From NCBI RefSeq assembly GCF_024721975.1, contig NZ_JANQBB010000002.1, forward strand, positions 62,001 through 126,000: 64,000 bases of DNA, written 5' to 3'. Made by a program: the position numbers and the translations under genes. The notes under the pieces are model-generated. The model ran no database searches. It was not told the origin of the DNA and saw nothing but the letters and a program-made list of their open reading frames with translations. Below are positions 1 through 8,120 of this stretch, piece by piece; within the stretch, counting starts at the first letter, position 1, and each line of letters starts with the position of its first letter. This stretch comes from Paenibacillus endoradicis. GTDB lineage: Bacteria; Bacillota; Bacilli; Paenibacillales; Paenibacillaceae.

Positions 1-18
1 AGGATTCTTTCGAATCCT
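1..18 (-). terminator. Hairpin downstream of csoR paralogue
   Basis: A perfect 7-bp inverted repeat, AGGATTC and GAATCCT with a 4-base loop, lies 10 bp after the stop codon of the csoR-like gene. It is the likely transcription terminator, but the window edge hides any T-run that would follow on the minus strand. Confidence 0.5.
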
Positions 19-28
19 CACATCGTAC

Positions 29-364
29 TTACTTCATAAGTTTATTTATTGTAATTAGCAGTTCATCAATAACTTGATTTTCACCTTCGTGAATACGATC
101 TATAACACAACTCTTCATATGATGTTCCAAAAGTAGTTTCCCAACACCATTCAATGCAGATTGCACCGAAGAGATTTGATTAAGCACATCATCACAATAA
201 GTGTCCTTCTCAATCAAACCTTTTAATCCTCGTACTTGCCCTTCAATTCGATTAAGACGATTAATCAAACTTTTTTTTGTTTTATCAGAATGGTGACTTT
301 TCCGCTCAGCTGAACCACATGTTTCATGCGTTTGAGTATTACCTATTTCGATGTTCTCTCCCAC
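29..364 (-). CDS. CsoR-family copper-sensing repressor (orphan paralogue)
   Basis: A small all-helical DUF156/CsoR protein of 111 residues. The family binds Cu(I) and then releases operators of copper-efflux genes. Cys in YCDDVLNQ and the His and Cys in HHMKSCVIDRI are the expected C-H-C copper ligands, which favours a copper sensor over RcnR or FrmR types. The GTG at 364 is preferred because AAGGGAG lies 10 bases upstream, whereas the GTG at 373 almost touches that site. The core is very similar to the csoR at 58047-58415, including RLNRIEGQ and EKDTYCDDVLNQIS. No copZ or copper ATPase is next to it in the window, so its target may be elsewhere or to the left. The N-terminal tail has an extra Cys and several His residues, which could also bind metal. 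Confidence 0.85.
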   Translation of the reverse strand: MGENIEIGNTQTHETCGSAERKSHHSDKTKKSLINRLNRIEGQVRGLKGLIEKDTYCDDVLNQISSVQSALNGVGKLLLEHHMKSCVIDRIHEGENQVIDELLITINKLMK

Positions 365-388
365 TCGCCGCACACTCCCTTCTGTTTA

Positions 389-418
389 ATTATACTATAG
401 CCCTCTCTCAATATTCAA
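389..418 (-). promoter_or_regulatory. Candidate sigma-A promoter of csoR paralogue
   Basis: On the minus strand TTGAAT (413-418) and TATAAT (389-394) are 18 bases apart including no other good match, with the GTG start about 25 bases downstream. No clear CsoR palindrome like that at 58423-58437 is visible here. Confidence 0.45.
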
Positions 419-492
419 AACCAGAAAAAGAGACCTGAAATTTTCATTTTTGTTTATTTAGGTTCTAATTAAACATATAGAAAACTATTTGT

Positions 493-528
493 GAACAATA
501 ACGGAAACATATTGAACACAAACGAACA
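493..528 (+). promoter_or_regulatory. Phased GAACA direct repeats, candidate DeoR operator
   Basis: GAACA occurs at 493, 514 and 524, with the variant GAAACA at 504, so four near-identical boxes follow each other every 10-11 bp on one DNA face. They lie 56-91 bases upstream of the kduI start. DeoR-family repressors often use direct repeats spaced by one helical turn, and a deoR-type gene is in this operon, so this is a plausible autoregulatory site. The assignment is inference from spacing and position. Confidence 0.4.
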
Positions 529-583
529 TTGTTGTATCATTCTAGTTAAGGAAATATTATCTAATAAAGAGGAGCGATATATT

Positions 584-1417
584 ATGGAAATTCGTTATGC
601 ATCTCACCCGCAAGAAGTTAAAGGTTACGACACAACTCGTTTACGCCAAGATTTCTTAATGGAATCATTATTTACTGAAAATGAACTTATGCTTTATTAC
701 AGTCATGTTGATCGTTTCATTACTGGAGGTGCATTTCCAACTACAGCAGCTATTAAGTTGGAAGCAGATCGAAAAGACATGGGATCCGATTTCTTCTTAG
801 AACGCCGTGAGATTGGTATTATTAATATTGGTGGGCAAGGTAAAGTTACCGTAGATGGTACCACTTACTTAATGGAACCAAAAGATGGACTTTATATTGG
901 TCTTGGTGCTATAGACGTTGTATTTGAGAGCATTGACGCTTCTAATCCAGCTAAATTCTATATCAATTCCAGCCCTGCACATAAAAACTATCCAACGGTT
1001 CATATACCAATCAGCGAATCTACACCAGCTCATCTGGGAAGTCCTGCAACATCCAACGAGCGAGTTATCAATAAGTACATTCACCCTCAAGGGGTTCAAA
1101 GCTGTCAGTTAGTTATGGGATTGACTATGTTGAAACCTAATAATATGTGGAATACAATGCCGTGCCATACTCATAATCGTCGTTCTGAAGTCTATTTTTA
1201 CTTTGATATGCCTGAAGATGGCGTTGTATTTCACTTAATGGGTGAACCGCAAGAAACTAGACATCTTGTCGTTCGCAACGAACAAGCACTTATCTCACCA
1301 AGCTGGTCTATCCATAGCGGTGTAGGCACAAGTAGCTATACTTTTATTTGGGGAATGGCAGGAGAGAACCAAATCTTCGATGATATGGACCATGTTGCCA
1401 TGCAGGATATAATGTAG
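584..1417 (+). CDS. kduI: 5-keto-4-deoxyuronate isomerase (DKI isomerase)
   Basis: KduI converts 5-keto-4-deoxyuronate, formed from unsaturated galacturonate or other unsaturated uronates, into 3-deoxy-D-glycero-2,5-hexodiulosonate in the cytoplasm. The 277-residue length from the ATG at 584 is the family length. H195, H197, E202 (in CHTHNRRSE) and H244 (in SIHSG) match the Zn ligand set H196, H198, E203 and H245 of the E. coli enzyme with a one-residue offset. An AAAGAGGAG site lies 9 bases before this ATG; the open frame runs further upstream, but that part has no ribosome site and no family resemblance. It heads an operon with deoR, kduD and a carbohydrate-binding gene. Together with KduD it completes the route to 2-keto-3-deoxygluconate. 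Confidence 0.95.
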   Translation: MEIRYASHPQEVKGYDTTRLRQDFLMESLFTENELMLYYSHVDRFITGGAFPTTAAIKLEADRKDMGSDFFLERREIGIINIGGQGKVTVDGTTYLMEPKDGLYIGLGAIDVVFESIDASNPAKFYINSSPAHKNYPTVHIPISESTPAHLGSPATSNERVINKYIHPQGVQSCQLVMGLTMLKPNNMWNTMPCHTHNRRSEVYFYFDMPEDGVVFHLMGEPQETRHLVVRNEQALISPSWSIHSGVGTSSYTFIWGMAGENQIFDDMDHVAMQDIM

Positions 1418-1483
1418 TAAGGGCTTGTCATCGGATCAGTATTGATCGATGAGGGCGATTACTTATATGAAGGAATGATTGAT

Positions 1484-2263
1484 TTGTCTAGTATGAAACG
1501 TCATCAGCAAATAATGGAGTTACTCATTCAACAAGGGGAAGTTAAAGTACAAGACCTCAGTGAACAGTTAGATGTCACAGGCAAAACGATTCGTACTGAT
1601 TTAGAATTGCTAGAACAACGAGGTCTTCTGACGAGAGTTCACGGTGGGGCAGTCTTGAAACACGCTGCAGATCTTGGACTGCTTTCCCTGCATATTCCGA
1701 ATCAGAAACATATCAATGAAAAAAGTATCATTGCACATAAAGCGCTAGAATTAATAGAAGAGGATGATATAATCGCCCTTGATGGTGGAAGCACAACGCT
1801 CGAAATTGCCAAGTTGTTAGAAGACAAGCCGCTTACTGTCATTACGAACGATCTGTTTATTATGAGCGAGCTCATTCGTAAAACAAAAATACGTCTTGTT
1901 GTTCCTGGTGGCTATCGTAATCGTAACTTGCTTGTTGGAACAGAGGCGATAGCTTTTATTCGCAAGCTGAATATTCAGAAGGCTTTCATAACAACAACAG
2001 CAATCCATCCTGAACAAGGTCTCTCGATTTATACGAGTGAGTTGTATGACATGAAACGGGCTTTGCTAGAAACTGCGAAGAAAGCATACTGCTTGGTGGA
2101 CTCTAGTAAGTTTGGCAAGACGGCATTGTTAACCTTTGCCCATTTGGATGAGTTTTGTTCTATTATTACTGATCGAAATCTATCAGCTGATGATGTTCAT
2201 ACCTATGAGGAGCACAAGGCAAAGCTTATGTTTGCGGATTCTCCTCATCTGACCAATTATTGA
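1484..2263 (+). CDS. DeoR-family transcriptional regulator
   Basis: A DeoR/GlpR-type repressor with an N-terminal winged helix-turn-helix (RHQQIMELL through VTGKTIRTDLELLEQRG, ending RVHGGA) and a C-terminal sugar-phosphate sensor domain of the ribose-isomerase fold (DGGSTT, ITNDL). The start is uncertain: TTG 1484 has GAAGGA nine bases upstream and is preferred; ATG 1475 is too close to that site, and ATG 1493 is 18 bases from it. Lying between kduI and kduD, 24 bp or so from each, it probably controls this operon. The effector is likely a phosphorylated or keto-deoxy sugar acid, which is inference. KdgR-type regulators of this pathway are more often LacI or IclR family. Confidence 0.88.
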   Translation: MSSMKRHQQIMELLIQQGEVKVQDLSEQLDVTGKTIRTDLELLEQRGLLTRVHGGAVLKHAADLGLLSLHIPNQKHINEKSIIAHKALELIEEDDIIALDGGSTTLEIAKLLEDKPLTVITNDLFIMSELIRKTKIRLVVPGGYRNRNLLVGTEAIAFIRKLNIQKAFITTTAIHPEQGLSIYTSELYDMKRALLETAKKAYCLVDSSKFGKTALLTFAHLDEFCSIITDRNLSADDVHTYEEHKAKLMFADSPHLTNY

Positions 2264-2285
2264 GATAACAATGGAGGAATAAATA

Positions 2286-3047
2286 ATGAATCAATTATTT
2301 CAATTATCGGGTCGTACTGCTATCGTAACTGGTGGTGGTGGTGGACTTGGCTTAGGGATGGCTAACAGTTTAGCTAATGCTGGAGCAAACATCATTTTAA
2401 TGACACATAACGAACCTAAACCAGAGGTACTTGAGCAGCTACGTTCACATAGTGGCACAATTCATTCTATAACTGCCGATTTATCTGATCTGGCTAAAAT
2501 TAACGATATCGCTACTGAAGCTATTAATCTAGCTGGTGGTAAAATAGACATTCTAGTCAATAACGCGGGTATTATTCGTCGTACACCTGCGGCTGAACAT
2601 TCCCTTGATGATTGGCATGCTGTATTGGATGTAAATATGAATAGCGTGTTCTATCTATGTCAAGCAATTGGTAAGCATATGATCGAACACGGCAGTGGCA
2701 AAATAATTAATATTGCTTCTATGCTTTCCTTCCAAGGTGGGATTAATGTTCCTGGATATACGGCATCTAAGCATGCGGTCGCTGGTATTACGAAAGCATT
2801 AGCTAACGAATGGGCTTCAAAAGGTATTAATGTTAACGGTATTGCGCCAGGATATATGGCAACAGATAATACGACTGCTTTGCGTCAAGATGAGAAACGT
2901 AGCGCTGATATACTAGGGCGAATTCCTGCTGGCCGCTGGGGTACACCTGATGATTTAGCAGGTCCTGTAGTTTTTCTAGCCTCCAATGCTTCTGATTATG
3001 TAAATGGTCATATTTTATGTGTTGATGGTGGTTGGATGAATCGCTAA
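2286..3047 (+). CDS. kduD: 2-dehydro-3-deoxy-D-gluconate 5-dehydrogenase KduD
   Basis: A classical short-chain dehydrogenase of 253 residues that reduces 2,5-diketo-3-deoxygluconate (the KduI product) to 2-keto-3-deoxygluconate with NAD(P)H. The cofactor motif TGGGGGLG is near residue 16, NNAG near 90, the catalytic Ser in NIASMLS near 143, and YTASK near 156. PGYMATDNT after the core is typical of the KduD subfamily. TGGAGGAAT precedes the ATG by 7 bases. It is third in the kduI operon. The KDG kinase and aldolase that should follow are not in this window. Confidence 0.93.
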   Translation: MNQLFQLSGRTAIVTGGGGGLGLGMANSLANAGANIILMTHNEPKPEVLEQLRSHSGTIHSITADLSDLAKINDIATEAINLAGGKIDILVNNAGIIRRTPAAEHSLDDWHAVLDVNMNSVFYLCQAIGKHMIEHGSGKIINIASMLSFQGGINVPGYTASKHAVAGITKALANEWASKGINVNGIAPGYMATDNTTALRQDEKRSADILGRIPAGRWGTPDDLAGPVVFLASNASDYVNGHILCVDGGWMNR

Positions 3048-3073
3048 TCCTTTAGAAACGGTGGTGTAAATCT

Positions 3074-3871
3074 ATGAGCAGTAATTTGTTTCTTTCCGTT
3101 ATAGGAGATGACGGTTCTGTTAAAGCTAACAATTCAGACGATGGTCAAGTAAGTCTGCTATACACGAATTTATACGAACCCGGAGATTCTATTGTTCTAA
3201 AAAGTTCAGCAGAAAACTTGTATTTGATTATCCAACTAGAAGATTCAATGAGTCCAGAATTAGTGTATTCTTCAGAAGCAGAGTTTAGATTTGTTATTCC
3301 TTTTGGCGAGAAGAGATCATCTTATTCTCCAAAATCATTTACTGGTGACAAACATTTTCTTACAGCTCGGGTTGCACTAAGTGAAGAGATTCAATCCTAT
3401 CGGAATCTCGCAAGAAATGGCTATGATCATCATAGTAACGCCTCATTATTCCCACATGTAAGTGCCAATGTACAAACTCGTGGCGAGACTCAATTTGCGG
3501 CTAGAAATGCGATTAACGGGAATATCACTAACTACTCTCATGGTAGTTGGCCATTTGAATCATGGGGAATTGATCAAAGGGAAGATGCTGAGCTTACTGT
3601 GCATTTTGGAAGAATGGTAGAGGTCGATAAAGTAAGCTTAATTCTTAGAGGGGATTTCCCTCATGATAACTATTGGACGAGTGCGAAACTCACATTTTCA
3701 GACGAAAGTGAGCAAATCGTGCAACTTTTCAAGACGCTGGATAAACAAACCGTTCGATTCGATACTAAGAAGGTAGTATGGGTGAAGTTAAGCGAACTTA
3801 TAAAATCCGATGAACCGTCTCTGTATCCGGCGCTAACTCAGATTGAAGTGTATGGACGTGAATTCTCTTAG
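3074..3871 (+). CDS. Cytoplasmic protein with F5/8 type C-like carbohydrate-binding fold
   Basis: This 265-residue protein has no signal peptide or membrane segment. Residues from about 120 to the end resemble discoidin / F5/8 type C galactose-binding domains: VSANVQTRGETQFAARNAINGN, then ELTVHFGRMVEVDKVSLILR, and a final LTQIEVYGREF strand. The N-terminal 100 residues look like a beta-rich domain with no assignment. It is the last gene of the kduI operon, 26 bp after kduD, so it probably acts on, or senses, uronate oligosaccharides inside the cell. No catalytic motif is evident, and the function is unknown. Confidence 0.65.
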   Translation: MSSNLFLSVIGDDGSVKANNSDDGQVSLLYTNLYEPGDSIVLKSSAENLYLIIQLEDSMSPELVYSSEAEFRFVIPFGEKRSSYSPKSFTGDKHFLTARVALSEEIQSYRNLARNGYDHHSNASLFPHVSANVQTRGETQFAARNAINGNITNYSHGSWPFESWGIDQREDAELTVHFGRMVEVDKVSLILRGDFPHDNYWTSAKLTFSDESEQIVQLFKTLDKQTVRFDTKKVVWVKLSELIKSDEPSLYPALTQIEVYGREFS

Positions 3872-3876
3872 AGGTT

Positions 3877-4089
3877 GTTCAAAAGGTGGACTTTGATAAC
3901 GATGACTAGGCTAATTTAGAATACTCGGCTTCGAATATGAAACGGACTTGGGAAGTTTAGCATAAGCTTCTGATATATGTTTCTTGCAGAAACATTGTAA
4001 ATACGCGTGTACCAATAACGTACACTTGCGATTACTTCTCCCGGTAAATAGCTCCATCTTCTCGACTTTAGAAAGTCAGCTTCTTGAAC
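3877..4089. repeat. Dispersed fold-back repeat element, diverged long form
   Basis: A 213-bp element bounded by imperfect 18-bp terminal inverted repeats: GTTCAAAAGGTGGACTTT at the left, and the reverse complement of GTTCAAGAAGCTGACTTT at the right, 14 of 18 matching. Internally it shares blocks with the array at 57150-57710: ACTTTGATAACG, TCGAATATGAA, TACGCGTGTACC, CGTACACTTGCG and CTCCATCTTCTCG. It carries an extra segment with the hairpin ATGTTTCT-TGC-AGAAACAT. No protein is encoded. It could be a MITE-like element or a structured RNA. Confidence 0.7.
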
Positions 4090-4118
4090 TTGAACTTACA
4101 TTATAAGAAAATAAACTT

Positions 4119-4158
4119 AAGAGTCATCAAGGAATTTTTCTTTGATGACTCTTTTTTT
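4119..4158 (+). terminator. Terminator of the kduI operon
   Basis: GAGTCATCAA and TTGATGACTC form a 10-bp or longer stem, followed by a run of seven T on the plus strand. The flanking A-run would let it act on the converging GH78 gene as well. Confidence 0.8.
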
Positions 4159-4242
4159 GGAGAATATAGAAAAGGCTCAGTTTTTTATGCTTCCAATTCG
4201 TATTACTAAAATAGGATCTTTCTAATGAATATACTACAAAAT

Positions 4243-6897
4243 TTATGGTCGATACGTAAACTGGTAGCTACCAGAGCCTAAACTAATACGAACACCGCTC
4301 TTTATAACTTCCATGTCATGTAAGTCCGCTACCTCCTCTATTGGTGTACCACTTTCTAACAATCCTTGAAGTTTCGCCTCTGGAAGAACCACAATTCCTC
4401 TTGTGTTCGCAGGAATTGTGACATGAACTTCTATTTCTCCATCCTTGGATCGCTTCCACTGTGAATTAACGTTACCATACAACGTTTCATGACTTGCCTT
4501 CACATAGTCTAGACCCTGACCTAGCTGTGGATTAATATGAACTACTTTAAATCCAGGATTACTTTCGTCGGGTCTAATTCCGGCAACATAACTGTACAGC
4601 CACTCACCGATTGCGCCATATGCGTAATGATTAAAGGAATTCATATCTGCACTCCAGAAGCTTCCGTCCTCCTTAATCCCATCCCAATGTTCCCAGATCG
4701 TCGTAGCGCCCTTAGTTATCTGATATAACCATGACGGGTAATCTTTCTGGAACAGTAGACGATAAGCAAGTTCGTTGTTCCCATTCTCACTAAGAACGGG
4801 ATTTAGGTAAGGAGTACCAACGAAACCAGTTGTCAGATGATCTCCTGCCTCAGCTAGCAACTCAATAAGCTTCTGAACGGCTCGTTCCTTAGCTACTCCT
4901 TCAACTAAGTCGAAGCGTAGTGCCAATACTTGCGCCGTTTGGGTTGGTACAGAAAGTCGTCCTGTAGGTGTAACGTATTCGTTCTGGAATGCTTCAACAA
5001 TTTTCCCATGCAATGTTCGATAATAGTTCATATCATCACTTTGCTCAAGCGCCTCTGATGCTTTTAATGTGAGTGAGACCGAGTATGCATAAAATGCCGT
5101 CGCGATGTAATCACGATCAGTCGCTCCGACGTAGCTTCCTGGTTTGGAATCTAATCCCAGCCAATCGCCGAAATGGAATCCTGTATTCCACAAATAAGGG
5201 TTACTTCCTTGTTCATGAATATAAGAAACCCACTGCTTCATACTCTCATATTGCTCCGCAAGTAGCCTTTTATCACCGTACATTTCATAGATCGTCCATG
5301 GGCATATCGTAGCAGCATCTCCCCATGCAGCAGATGAGTGGCTTGTTTCAAAGGATTCCATTAGATTAGGAATATAGAAAGGGATGCCACCTTCAGGCGT
5401 CTGGTCTGCCTTTAAATCTCGAAGCCACTTGGTAAAGAAAGGAGCAGTATTCATCAGATACGAGGAAGTACGTACAAACATTTGTGCGTCGCCAGTCCAT
5501 CCAAGTCGTTCATCTCGCTGTGGACAATCCGTTGGAACATCGAGGAAGTTACCTTTTTGTCCCCATAAGATATTGTGATGTAATTGATTGACTAGCGGAT
5601 CAGAACATTCGAATTCGCCTGTGCGCTCCATATTTGAATGTAGAACAATTCCTATAAAATCCTCTAGCTGAACATTTTCAGAGAATCCAGTAAGTAATAC
5701 ATAACGGAAACCTTGAAAACTGAAATGTGGCTCATATGTCTCTACCTCGCCACCCTTCAGCGTATAACTTACAAGTTGCTTAGCTCCACGTATATTTTCT
5801 CGATAGAAATTCCCCTCATTGTCCAATACCTCAGCATGCTGCAATTCAACTTTATGACCAGATACACCTTGTACAGTGAATTTCATCCAGCCCACCATGT
5901 TCTGCCCCATATCAAGAACTCGATCACCTTGTGGCGTTGTCAAAAGGGTAAGAGGCTTCAACTGCTCTACTTTGGTAACTGGAACATTTTCTTGTGCGAT
6001 GATAATGTCTTTCGATTGCTCAATCACTTCTACCTGAAACCAACCATCTTGTGATGGATTTGTCCAATCCCGTTCCAAGCGTGCATCATAGGATTCTCCC
6101 ATATAAATATCAGACATTAGAATGGCGCTTTCAGAAAACTGCCAGCTCTGATCAGATAGGATATGTTCCTCTGATCCGTCTTCATAACAGATATGAAGCT
6201 CCAGTAAAAAAGCTGTATTGGAGCCATATATCTCCTTATCATTTTTCCAACCTAGATAACCTTTGTACCAGCCATTACCTAGTAGCGCGCCAAGAGCATT
6301 GGTACCTTCATGTAGAAATTCAGTAACATCATAGGTTTGATACTGCAATCGCTTACCATAACTGGTCCAACCTGGCGTAAAATAATGGTCGCTAACACGC
6401 TTGTTATTCAAATGCAGCTCATATAAACCAAGTGCAGTAACATAAATTCTAGCTTTTGCAATACTTCCGTTCACTTCAAAGAAATTACGAAGTTGCGGAC
6501 AAGACTCTGTATCCTGTGGGAAATTGGTAGAGGGAGCGCTAATCCACTCGGCTTTCCATTGTTCTACCCCCATTAATCCGGTTTCAAAAAAAGCAGACTG
6601 TGACCAATCTGATTCTAATCCCGCTTCATCCCACGCTTTGACATGGTAATAATAACGGGTCTTTGCTTCTATTAAGAAGCCTAGCATTTCAACATGTATC
6701 GACTGTTCAGACTCCACTTTACCGGAATCCCAAACAATCTGGTTAAACTGTGCTTCTGCAGAAACTTGAATTTGATAAGCATACTGCATGCAGTCCCTTT
6801 TATTAGATAATAGCTGCCAACTAACTCTCGGAATCGCTACATCAATACCTATTGGATTTTCTTTGTACTCAGTGCGAAGTTTTGTTACTGCAAACAT
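4243..6897 (-). CDS. Alpha-L-rhamnosidase, GH78
   Basis: An 884-residue enzyme with the bacterial GH78 layout: an N-terminal beta domain with a fibronectin-like start (IPRVSWQL, YQIQV), accessory beta domains to about residue 330, then an (alpha/alpha)6 barrel and a C-terminal beta domain. The family signature DVPTDCPQRDERLGWTGDAQ is near residue 460 and includes conserved acidic catalytic-site residues. DWLGLDS and TTIWEHWDG follow in the expected order. No signal peptide is present, so it acts in the cytoplasm on imported rhamnose-bearing oligosaccharides such as RG-I fragments. It is divergent from an AraC regulator. AGGGAG lies before the ATG. A second GH78-like gene sits at 28608-30152. 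Confidence 0.93.
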   Translation of the reverse strand: MFAVTKLRTEYKENPIGIDVAIPRVSWQLLSNKRDCMQYAYQIQVSAEAQFNQIVWDSGKVESEQSIHVEMLGFLIEAKTRYYYHVKAWDEAGLESDWSQSAFFETGLMGVEQWKAEWISAPSTNFPQDTESCPQLRNFFEVNGSIAKARIYVTALGLYELHLNNKRVSDHYFTPGWTSYGKRLQYQTYDVTEFLHEGTNALGALLGNGWYKGYLGWKNDKEIYGSNTAFLLELHICYEDGSEEHILSDQSWQFSESAILMSDIYMGESYDARLERDWTNPSQDGWFQVEVIEQSKDIIIAQENVPVTKVEQLKPLTLLTTPQGDRVLDMGQNMVGWMKFTVQGVSGHKVELQHAEVLDNEGNFYRENIRGAKQLVSYTLKGGEVETYEPHFSFQGFRYVLLTGFSENVQLEDFIGIVLHSNMERTGEFECSDPLVNQLHHNILWGQKGNFLDVPTDCPQRDERLGWTGDAQMFVRTSSYLMNTAPFFTKWLRDLKADQTPEGGIPFYIPNLMESFETSHSSAAWGDAATICPWTIYEMYGDKRLLAEQYESMKQWVSYIHEQGSNPYLWNTGFHFGDWLGLDSKPGSYVGATDRDYIATAFYAYSVSLTLKASEALEQSDDMNYYRTLHGKIVEAFQNEYVTPTGRLSVPTQTAQVLALRFDLVEGVAKERAVQKLIELLAEAGDHLTTGFVGTPYLNPVLSENGNNELAYRLLFQKDYPSWLYQITKGATTIWEHWDGIKEDGSFWSADMNSFNHYAYGAIGEWLYSYVAGIRPDESNPGFKVVHINPQLGQGLDYVKASHETLYGNVNSQWKRSKDGEIEVHVTIPANTRGIVVLPEAKLQGLLESGTPIEEVADLHDMEVIKSGVRISLGSGSYQFTYRP

Positions 6898-6918
6898 ATA
6901 GAAAACTCCCTCTCTATG

Positions 6919-6951
6919 GATATAATTGTGTATTTATCCTATAATTATATC
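6919..6951. promoter_or_regulatory. Inverted repeat between GH78 and araC genes
   Basis: GATATAATT (6919-6927) and AATTATATC (6943-6951) form a perfect 9-bp inverted repeat with a 15-bp spacer, in the 134-bp divergent promoter region. Both arms contain TATAAT or ATTATA, so they may be -10 elements, an operator of the neighbouring AraC protein, or both. Confidence 0.4.
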
Positions 6952-7031
6952 TGTGATAATCATTAATTTACCGGGTGAACACGACATTACATCCCTGTAT
7001 TTATTCCATTTTTTGAGAGTGGGGAATTAAC

Positions 7032-7901
7032 ATGAATCGAACGACCCAATTGTTCAAAGGCGAAGATTATCTGCAAAATAATTTTCATTTGTATGTAAAT
7101 CGCTGTACCGAAGATTTTTTAGTTCCCTTTCATTCGCATGATTTTTTCGAATTTTGTTATGTAGCTGAAGGCAGTGGTTTTCATCATATCGAAAATGAAA
7201 TCTTTCCCGTTAAGAAGGGCATGCTTTTTGCGATTCCTATTGGAACTTCTCATGTATTCCGTCCTACTTCAACCGAATCACTAAAAAAACCACTCATCGT
7301 ATATAATTGTCTATTCAACGAAAACATGATAAATAAACTAGCACTTGTCATTCAGGAGTCACCCATTAAACAATATTTAATGTCGTTAGGTAGTAGCGAT
7401 ACTTCTTACTTCTCCGTTTTTGATTATGATGGATTAATTGAAGAGTTAATGATTAATTTATATCGAGAAATGTCTGTTCCCACTGTAGGCTCGACCACGA
7501 TGCTCCCTATACTGCTAACGCATTTGATTGTAACTGTATATAGATTAAAATTCGGAGAAACTGATAAGTCCACGAAAGAAGTGACCGACTTCGACCAAGT
7601 TATTCAATATGTAGAAAATAATGTACACGAGTCGATCACTCTTACTGATTTAGCAGCAATCTCACGCTGGAGTAATAGACATTTACAGCGGATGTTTGTT
7701 AAGCATACTGGGCAAAATTTCAGCTCCTATTTGCAGAATTTACGCGTTAACAAGAGCTGTGAAGTGCTGCGAAGTACTTCACTTAAAATCGCAATGGTTG
7801 CCGAGCTCGTTGGTTACCACGACATCGACTCATTTAATGCAGTGTTTAAGAAAATTGTCGGGCAAACACCCACTGCCTATCGTAGAATCTATAAATCGTA
7901 A
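7032..7901 (+). CDS. AraC-family regulator next to GH78 gene
   Basis: The 289-residue protein has an N-terminal cupin sensor (HSHDFFEFCYVAEGSG, then an IPIGTSHVF block) and a C-terminal double helix-turn-helix (ESITLTDLAAISRWSNRHLQRMF, then IAMVAELVGYHDIDSFNAVFKK). It is a likely sugar-responsive activator of the divergent rhamnosidase gene. It is clearly paralogous to the regulator at 30278-31135: both begin with an R-T-x-x-L-x-x-GE-x-Y pattern and have the same organisation beside a GH78-like gene. GGGG at 7021-7024 and an ATG eight bases later support the start. Confidence 0.92.
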   Translation: MNRTTQLFKGEDYLQNNFHLYVNRCTEDFLVPFHSHDFFEFCYVAEGSGFHHIENEIFPVKKGMLFAIPIGTSHVFRPTSTESLKKPLIVYNCLFNENMINKLALVIQESPIKQYLMSLGSSDTSYFSVFDYDGLIEELMINLYREMSVPTVGSTTMLPILLTHLIVTVYRLKFGETDKSTKEVTDFDQVIQYVENNVHESITLTDLAAISRWSNRHLQRMFVKHTGQNFSSYLQNLRVNKSCEVLRSTSLKIAMVAELVGYHDIDSFNAVFKKIVGQTPTAYRRIYKS

Positions 7902-8066
7902 TATCCTATTGTATTCATCCACAGCAATGGTAAGCACATTACCGTGCTTGAAGCCACATGGGAAGTTGAAGCTTTCATCCGAGCGAATAAAGAGCGAGCT
8001 GTCTATATTATTTTTTCCATCCGTCGATCTTTTTTCTTTACAATGCACAAACAAATAAGCATCCAT
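7902..8066 (-). pseudogene. Remnant of a GH43-like glycosidase gene
   Basis: The frame starts at an ATG with a strong AAAGGAGG site nine bases upstream. It begins MDAYLFVHCKEK, like the start of intracellular GH43-type arabinosidase-like proteins (YLFVHF-type opening with DGE next). About 20 residues later it passes straight into FNFPCGFKHGNVLTI followed by DEYNRIL, which resembles the C-terminus of the same family (FP-x-G-[KR]-HG-x-VL, then a DEY or EEY tail). The roughly 280-residue catalytic middle is missing. Beyond this point the frame runs antisense into the araC gene. It therefore looks like an internally deleted relic that kept its translation signal. Identification rests on short motifs. 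Confidence 0.5.
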
Positions 8067-8120
8067 TCGATTTTTCCTCCTTTCTCTTTTTACCATTTAG
8101 ACACTATATTTCTCCTTAAA

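Noticed and set aside
7893..8096. Short minus-strand gene coding for an intact 88-residue protein
   Set aside because: The last third is antisense to the araC gene and the conserved parts are only the two ends of a GH43-like family, so a relic is the better call.
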